A stretch of 29,480 nucleotides of DNA, from contig JAFGUL010000204.1 of the NCBI GenBank assembly GCA_016938535.1, positions 1 through 29,480 on the forward strand, given 5' to 3'. The notes below the pieces were generated by a model. That model did not search any database, was not told where the DNA came from, and saw nothing but the letters and a program-made list of their open reading frames with translations. The DNA comes from Candidatus Delongbacteria bacterium (GTDB lineage: Bacteria; Delongbacteria; UBA4055). Both the position numbers and the translations under genes were made by a program. Numbering within the stretch: the stretch's first letter is position 1; each line of letters begins with the position of its first letter. Positions 24,389-29,480 of the stretch are shown piece after piece.

Positions 24389-25516
24389 TTATTTTTCCTC
24401 CTCAACTGCAGTTACCCTATAAAACTTTTTTACGCCTTCAATAGTTTTGCTCCATTCGTTCCCGTTAAAATTTCCTGTACTATCCTCTTCAAACACACCA
24501 TAAGGATCATCAGATGAGTAAATCTTGTACGAAGTAGCCCAGTTAACAGGATCCCATGTAAGAGTAATAGTTCCTTCTGAGACAATTGAAGTAAAATTTG
24601 CAGGTACACCAACCGGAATATCATCGTAATAATAATTATGCTTTTCGTTTAGAACATAACCTTTCAACGAAGGGTCATAATTCTGAAAGATTATACTGTA
24701 AAGGTTACCGAATGAATTGTAATATATGGTATCCATATCGTCTTCTATCCAGTACCCCCAGGACCAGTTGCTTCTGTATTCATCAACCGGTTTTAATTCT
24801 TGATTGATACCCCTCAGTTTCTTTGACTTATTTATCCAAACCGTATTCTTATAGCCCTCATTTATGCCTGTTCCGTCGTTACCGTCCCAAGTCCATAATG
24901 TTCTTTCTTTCAAATCGAAAGGATCATTACAAATTTTTAAACTGACATACTCGGATTCCAACTTGCCATCTACATCATAATTATATTCAGTCTTAGTTTC
25001 TTCGTGCCAATATTCCTCAGAACCCGATGCGTCATAAACATAAAGCTGCTGAACCAGAACACCATTATCGTATGTATATGTAGTTAAATAGGAATATTCC
25101 TGACTGCCCCATACTCCGCCTGAAAAATAGATCACCTCATAGCTGAGAAGCACATCATCGTGCGAGTATCTTAAGTACTTGGTGGTTGACGAAGAGCCGC
25201 TTTCCCATGAACTCGATTTGTAATGTCTGAGTCTGTAATGTTCATCATAATTATCACAAGTCCATGTAGCTACAAGAGTTCCTGAACTGTTGTAGTCTTT
25301 CCTGTTAAGTACCGTACCGTCAGTATCCCTCACGAGATCATAGAACGCATTGAATACCCACTCATCATTTGAATATTTGAATATTCTGGTACCTGTGTAA
25401 CTTTGCCCTTTGCTGCCCGTCAGAAAATCAGACTTACTCAATTCACTTATATTTACCGGCCTCTCTATAGCGGTCAGTTGTGCAATAATAATTAACACTG
25501 CCAGTATGAATTTCAT
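24389..25516 (-). CDS. Secreted protein with YD-like repeats and C-terminal FN3-like domain
   Basis: A 375 aa protein of unknown function. The signal peptide is MKFILAVLIIIAQLTAI. The middle is a run of tyrosine- and aspartate-rich strands (NYDEHYRLRHYKS, YLRYSHDDVLLSYEVIYF, TYTYDNGVLVQQLYVYD, YNYDVDGKLESEYV) that resembles YD/Rhs-like or MORN-like beta strand repeats but is not assigned to a family. The C-terminus, from VPANFTSIVSEGTITLTWDPV, is an FN3-like domain ending SDDPYGVFEED and KKFYRVTAVEEEK. The same DPY...FYxI/V pattern ends the protein at 25513, so the two are related at their C-termini. Start and upstream stop overlap as ATGA; GAGG lies before the ATG. Its final codons form the SD of the next gene. 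Confidence 0.8.
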   Translation of the reverse strand: MKFILAVLIIIAQLTAIERPVNISELSKSDFLTGSKGQSYTGTRIFKYSNDEWVFNAFYDLVRDTDGTVLNRKDYNSSGTLVATWTCDNYDEHYRLRHYKSSSWESGSSSTTKYLRYSHDDVLLSYEVIYFSGGVWGSQEYSYLTTYTYDNGVLVQQLYVYDASGSEEYWHEETKTEYNYDVDGKLESEYVSLKICNDPFDLKERTLWTWDGNDGTGINEGYKNTVWINKSKKLRGINQELKPVDEYRSNWSWGYWIEDDMDTIYYNSFGNLYSIIFQNYDPSLKGYVLNEKHNYYYDDIPVGVPANFTSIVSEGTITLTWDPVNWATSYKIYSSDDPYGVFEEDSTGNFNGNEWSKTIEGVKKFYRVTAVEEEK

Positions 25517-28500
25517 TTTAAAACCTCTCTACTTAACTTAATCTTTTTCACTTCGTTTACCTTCCCGCTCGCAGCCACTATCACATAGAACTTCTTTGCT
25601 CCTGTAGCATTGGTATCAGTCCAGCTTGTTCCCGTCATGCTTGCTTCAAGCGTCCAGCCTGACGGGAATTCCGCATACGGATCGGCTGATGAATATACGG
25701 TATAACTCGTAGCCTGCGGGTTAGCGTCCCACCCGATGATCATGTCGCTGCCGGATGCAGAAACGGTTACATTACCTGGGGCTTCTAAGTCGGTCGGCCA
25801 TGCAAGAAACGGATATCCGTCATTTTCAAAAATATTTATATCCCAGTAGTCATTAGTTCCGTTCACTGTTTCTCCAACAAAATCCCATGACTTGGAAGTG
25901 TAAGTCGCTATCTCTTTCATTTGGGCTGTTGTTCTGGCAATACAACCCTGACTAGATCCGTATCCCGATACTTCAGAATCGAAAAGGGCATTTTCTACCG
26001 TTGCCTCATTCAGGCCGACTGCTCCTCCATTATAATATTCTGTTCCGGTTACTTCAGAAGCAGCGTAACTGTTTCGAACGACAGCAGATTCGTTATTAAG
26101 TCCGATAATGCCCGCTGTATATCTCGCTCCTGTACTGCTTCCTCTTGTATAACAATCTCTTACCGAACCTGAATAATTATTCCCCGCAATTCCGCCAATA
26201 TACCAGTTACCTGATACCGCAGATGTACTGTACGACAATTCAATTGACGATGTATTATTTTTCCCGACAACACCACCTATATAATCATTTCCGTAAACAG
26301 ATCCTGTTGAGTAGCTTTCGGATATAAGTGATGTATTGCTGTTTATCCCTACAAGACCGCCTGCATAATTATCTGTGGCAGCTACCGTTCCGGTTGAATA
26401 ACAGTCTGATATCGTGGAATAAGTTGTATTGTATCCTGATAATCCGCCGATGATCTGATAACCTTCAACAAAGCATGATGATGAGCAGTCCGTTATAGTT
26501 GAATTGTTGTAAACTACTCCGATAAGTCCGCCGATGTTCTTATATCCTTTTAAAGATCCGTACACATGGCAGTTCGTAACTGTCGAGCTGTCACATTGAG
26601 CGATCAGTCCGCCTACCGTGATGTTGCCTTCTATGTTTACAGAGTTCAGGTTAAAGTTTTTTATATCTGCACCATATACATCCCCGAAAAATCCCTGATG
26701 ACCTTCTTCCGGTCTGCTGATATATAATCCGCTGATGGAATATCCCTGTCCGTCATAACTACCGGTGAACTGATAAGTACTATTTCCGATCGGTGACCAG
26801 CCATCTCCTTTCATGAAAGCATATACGCTAATATCCTCAGTCTGAATATAATTCTTATCCCATCTTTCTGTACTCCCTGTGATCCAGAGAAGATTCTCAA
26901 CACTTGATATCCGATAAGGATCGAAAACCGTTCCTGAGCCTGCAGGAGCAGTTACACCTGAAAACTGACGGCTAAAGCACGGATAACCGTCATTAAATGT
27001 CATATCAATAGCCCAAATTTCTTCTGTTCCGTTAGCAGTCTCGCCGACAAAATCCCAACCGGCATTTGTGTAGGTAGATAAGGTTTGCATTTCTGCAGTT
27101 GTTAGACCGGTTCCGCCGGCACTTGTAGTTTGACCGGAAGTTTCAAAGTCCCAGAAGCTGGCTGAAACAGTAGAAAACTCCTTGTTACCTGCCTGAATTA
27201 TTCCGTGCGCGTAGTTTTTCATGTCGTCAGGATCGAATTCGCTTCCAACTAATCCTCCTGAATCATACGAGCCGGTTACCAGTGATTTAGAGTAACAGTT
27301 GTATATATGTGATGTGTGCATCATACCGACAAGTCCGCCTCCGTCGTCATATCCGAGAACATGACCTGTCGAATAACTGTCGTAGATATAAGCTTCGTTG
27401 ACATTGGTACCGGCAATTCCGCCTGCTCCGAGACTGCTGACAACGCTGCAGTGGGAACCGCAGTTCCTTATAGTCGCTGAAGAATTCTCTCCAACTATAC
27501 CACCCACGCAAGTTGTTCCTGTAACGCTTCCTGTTGAAAAGCAGTTTTCAATATCTGAATACCAGTTTTTTCCCGTAATACACCCGACATTCATATATCC
27601 TGTGATATCAGCGTTGACCATTACTATATTTTTAAAATCTGCACTTGAAGAATTACCGAAAAACCCGATATAACTGTCTGAACCTCTGCAGATATACAAA
27701 TTAATAATAGAAAAGAATTGCCCGTTATATGAACCCGTAAAGCTCACGCTCGAGTTGCCGATCGGATCCCATCCTTTACCATTATTCCAGTTCTGCGTAT
27801 CGGTAGCGTCAATATCTGCTGTCTGGATATAATGCTTATCCCATCTTGTTGAATCAATAGCAATCCATTCGAGTTCGTACAGGTTCGATATCTGATAGGG
27901 GTCAGATTCAGTACCTGAACCGGCAAGTCCGGGAAAAATATATTCAAATTCGTAAGTACCTATATCTATCAGGGCAACATGGTCTCCGTTACCGTCCATA
28001 ACCCGCGTATTCCCGGAAATATCAAATTCGCAGTATGTGTGATCAGGTACTGAACTGAGCCCTGAATCTATACAAGGCGAATCGCTCAGAAGTATAAAAT
28101 CTAAGTTCGCTTCATCGGTAAACTTCGGATCCATCGAAATGTTGTTCCATGAATCGCATGGGTCTCCGTTATTGTTGACAGTTACAGGAATACCCATGTA
28201 CTCATTACAGTTAGTAAAATTCGAGGTATTATTATAAACATTACAGCAGTATGCTGTCCCTGAATTTAGCCCTATTGGATTACCGGAAATATATGAATTA
28301 TAACAGTCTGCTCCGACAACACCGCCGTTACCGTTATTTACTATTACGCAGTTTATTACCTTAGCTCTGCCGCTGATTCCGTAATCATTATTTCCATATA
28401 TTATACAGTTCTCTATCTTCGTCTTTTCTGCGGAAGAAACCGATATTCCGTCCTGGGGATTGGTATGGACTGATGAATTTCTTATAACAACATCTTCAGC

Positions 28501-29067
28501 GGAAGAAATCCTGACAGCACCTCCGTACAAATCCGAAGAGTTATTCCTTATTGTACAGCCGTCAAAATAAACATTTCCTTCTACAGAAGATATTCCTACA
28601 CCGCCGTATCCTTCCGGACTATAGTTGTTCTCAATGATACAATCAGTGACAGTCACATCAACATATGCATTCCACCAGCCTTCACCTCTAATATATATTC
28701 CCGCGCCTCCACTGGTATATTCTGCATTATTTCTTATAACACAATCTGTCAATTCTGCAGTACATGAATAGAGATATAGCCCTCCTCTTTTGGAGTTCTC
28801 AAGGATACAATTGGAAAGCATATTCTTTCCTGTAGATGATCCGCTTATTTTTATTCCTCCTCTTTTCACACCCGATTGACTTGTAAAAGTTATTGGATTA
28901 AACTTTTCCCCTACAGCCAGCAATACACCGTTAACCGTCATTCCTATCTCATAACCGAATTCCAACCTTGCACCAGGTTCAATTATAAGCGTATCACCCT
29001 CGGCAACCGTGATATTTTCTGTTATAATGTGAGTTCCGGGTCCGATCACATTGCTTTCTTTAACCAA
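25513..29067 (-). CDS. Beta-helix and GLUG-repeat surface protein, main part of a split gene
   Basis: The body of a large secreted protein, 1184 aa from the first start after the TAG at 29164; that start is TTG without an SD and would leave no signal peptide, so this frame is probably not an independent gene. From the N-terminus: a beta-helix region (about 1-375) with repeated C-x-I-x-N-N coils such as CVIRNN, CIIENN and CTIRNN; two homologous GLUG modules, each opening AGSGT-x2-DPY-x-IS (27930 and 26945), continuing with WDPIGNS or WSPIGNS and FTGSYxGQ, then 4-8 GG(L/I)xG units (GGIVGEN, GGLVGIN, GGVVGKN), and closing WDFVGET-x-NGT; and a C-terminal FN3-like domain with SSADPYAEFPSGW. Most likely an adhesin or glycan-binding cell-surface protein. 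It overlaps the next gene by 4 nt. Confidence 0.82.
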   Translation of the reverse strand: MVKESNVIGPGTHIITENITVAEGDTLIIEPGARLEFGYEIGMTVNGVLLAVGEKFNPITFTSQSGVKRGGIKISGSSTGKNMLSNCILENSKRGGLYLYSCTAELTDCVIRNNAEYTSGGAGIYIRGEGWWNAYVDVTVTDCIIENNYSPEGYGGVGISSVEGNVYFDGCTIRNNSSDLYGGAVRISSAEDVVIRNSSVHTNPQDGISVSSAEKTKIENCIIYGNNDYGISGRAKVINCVIVNNGNGGVVGADCYNSYISGNPIGLNSGTAYCCNVYNNTSNFTNCNEYMGIPVTVNNNGDPCDSWNNISMDPKFTDEANLDFILLSDSPCIDSGLSSVPDHTYCEFDISGNTRVMDGNGDHVALIDIGTYEFEYIFPGLAGSGTESDPYQISNLYELEWIAIDSTRWDKHYIQTADIDATDTQNWNNGKGWDPIGNSSVSFTGSYNGQFFSIINLYICRGSDSYIGFFGNSSSADFKNIVMVNADITGYMNVGCITGKNWYSDIENCFSTGSVTGTTCVGGIVGENSSATIRNCGSHCSVVSSLGAGGIAGTNVNEAYIYDSYSTGHVLGYDDGGGLVGMMHTSHIYNCYSKSLVTGSYDSGGLVGSEFDPDDMKNYAHGIIQAGNKEFSTVSASFWDFETSGQTTSAGGTGLTTAEMQTLSTYTNAGWDFVGETANGTEEIWAIDMTFNDGYPCFSRQFSGVTAPAGSGTVFDPYRISSVENLLWITGSTERWDKNYIQTEDISVYAFMKGDGWSPIGNSTYQFTGSYDGQGYSISGLYISRPEEGHQGFFGDVYGADIKNFNLNSVNIEGNITVGGLIAQCDSSTVTNCHVYGSLKGYKNIGGLIGVVYNNSTITDCSSSCFVEGYQIIGGLSGYNTTYSTISDCYSTGTVAATDNYAGGLVGINSNTSLISESYSTGSVYGNDYIGGVVGKNNTSSIELSYSTSAVSGNWYIGGIAGNNYSGSVRDCYTRGSSTGARYTAGIIGLNNESAVVRNSYAASEVTGTEYYNGGAVGLNEATVENALFDSEVSGYGSSQGCIARTTAQMKEIATYTSKSWDFVGETVNGTNDYWDINIFENDGYPFLAWPTDLEAPGNVTVSASGSDMIIGWDANPQATSYTVYSSADPYAEFPSGWTLEASMTGTSWTDTNATGAKKFYVIVAASGKVNEVKKIKLSREVLK

Positions 29068-29163
29068 AGTTACATCTGCCTGTGTCTGATCCGAATAAGC
29101 ATTTATTCCGTTTAATACCGAATCTTCATAGAATTCTTTTGTGAATGTAATATCGTACCACCC

Positions 29164-29370
29164 CTAATCGACAACCTGACTGTAATAGCCGGCAAAATCA
29201 GTATAAACCGTGTAGCTGAAGCTATTGTCTGGTGCTACCCTCTGAAAGAAAACCTTGATCCCGGTGTGATCGGTCTCACCTTCCAGATACGCATTACCGT
29301 CAACTGTGTAAGTCGCTGAAAATAACATAGCAATTAAGTTCAGAAATACTATCATTATTACTCTCTTCAT
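29164..29370 (-). pseudogene. N-terminal fragment of the 25513 surface protein, cut by TAG
   Basis: A 68 aa frame with a signal peptide (MKRVIMIVFLNLIAMLFSA) followed by the start of a carboxypeptidase-regulatory-like domain (TYTVDGNAYLEGETDHTG, YTDFAGYYSQVVD). It stops at TAG 29164-29166. In the same frame the sequence continues GWYDITFTKEFYEDSVLNG and ADVTLVKESNVIGPG into the 1184 aa body, completing the expected regulatory-like fold. The whole unbroken frame 25513-29370 would give about 1285 aa. A GGAG stands about 9 nt before the ATG. Reading: one gene with a single nonsense codon, from a recent mutation, a base error or stop-codon readthrough. TAG is a true stop elsewhere here (1337-1339; 15241-15243), so global reassignment is unlikely. 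Confidence 0.75.
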
Positions 29371-29480
29371 ATCTCCACTCTCCGCATATTTTTACTTACA
29401 TTAGTGACATTTGTCCCCTTGGAAGTAAGCAAGCGAAGCGCGGTAGTAATTGAAGCTTCATTTCTCAACTCCCGGATTTA
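29371..29480. other. Upstream region of the surface-protein operon, little visible
   Basis: The leader of the minus-strand operon starting at 29370. It contains a perfect 10 bp palindrome TGAAGCTTCA at 29451-29460. No convincing promoter pair with 16-18 nt spacing was found, and no gene could be supported before the window ends. Confidence 0.3.

Noticed and set aside
29164..29370. An independent 68 aa secreted small protein
   Set aside because: The frame continues past its TAG and completes the same domain, so it is better read as the start of a split gene.
21370..29370. Type IX secretion C-terminal sorting domains on the surface proteins
   Set aside because: The C-termini lack the expected conserved beta-strand motifs and terminal lysine-rich pattern, so no such claim is made.
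29430..29450. GCGCGGTAG resembling the ops element (GGCGGTAG) of RfaH-regulated operons
   Set aside because: It has a mismatch in the core, is on the plus strand at the window edge with no following gene in view, and lacks the longer JUMPstart context.

Overview
This 29.5 kb window is a surface-polysaccharide locus followed by a block of genes for secreted, repeat-rich surface proteins. The polysaccharide genes carry nearly all core functions of a Wzx/Wzy-dependent pathway: nucleotide-sugar synthesis, an initiating phosphoglycosyltransferase, two GT-B glycosyltransferases, a flippase, a polymerase, a chain-length regulator and a large multi-SLBB export protein. An MBOAT/SGNH pair probably O-acetylates the product. 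No tRNA, rRNA, CRISPR array, transposase or phage gene was found.

The organism looks like a Gram-negative (diderm) bacterium, probably an uncultivated lineage of the Fibrobacterota-Chlorobi-Bacteroidota neighbourhood (Delongbacteria or Cloacimonadota-like). This is inference from three things: the long SLBB exporter, a lipoprotein, and secreted FN3/GLUG/LamG/Asp-box proteins. Several genes have strong Shine-Dalgarno sequences (AAGGAGGT before 15241, GAGGAGG before 24387) and GTG or TTG starts, which argues against Bacteroidota proper. No type IX secretion C-terminal domain was recognised.

Layout. 29-1339 (+): UDP-glucose dehydrogenase. 1347-3442 (-): DUF2279-like protein and a glycosyltransferase. 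3588-7191 (+): glycosyltransferase, flippase, polymerase. 7188-10907 (-): chain-length regulator and SLBB exporter, with their own good promoter. 11025-11195: a compact nested inverted-repeat element resembling a MITE. 11208-16665 (-): six-gene operon of initiating transferase, acetyltransferase, 4,6-dehydratase-like enzyme, cupin, aminotransferase and Gfo/Idh oxidoreductase, for an N-acetylated amino sugar. 16746-18770 (-): beta-helix lipoprotein. 18919-21353 (+): MBOAT and SGNH-like proteins. 21370-29370 (-): three overlapping or abutting genes for secreted proteins.

Four observations stand out. (1) The last surface-protein gene is cut by an in-frame TAG at 29164-29166 between its signal-peptide part and its long body; the reading frame continues on both sides. 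(2) The flippase's first ATG (4862) lies inside its conserved N-terminus; the frame stays open upstream with a good SD but only ATC or ATA as possible starts. (3) The 171 bp inverted-repeat element sits between the sugar operon and the exporter operon. (4) A perfect 8 bp palindrome overlaps one of two divergent promoters between the lipoprotein and acyltransferase genes, as an operator would.

Base composition is uneven by eye: the dehydrogenase and the 11208-16665 operon are clearly richer in G+C than the glycosyltransferase/flippase/polymerase block and the acyltransferase block. This is a common pattern in polysaccharide loci assembled by exchange.
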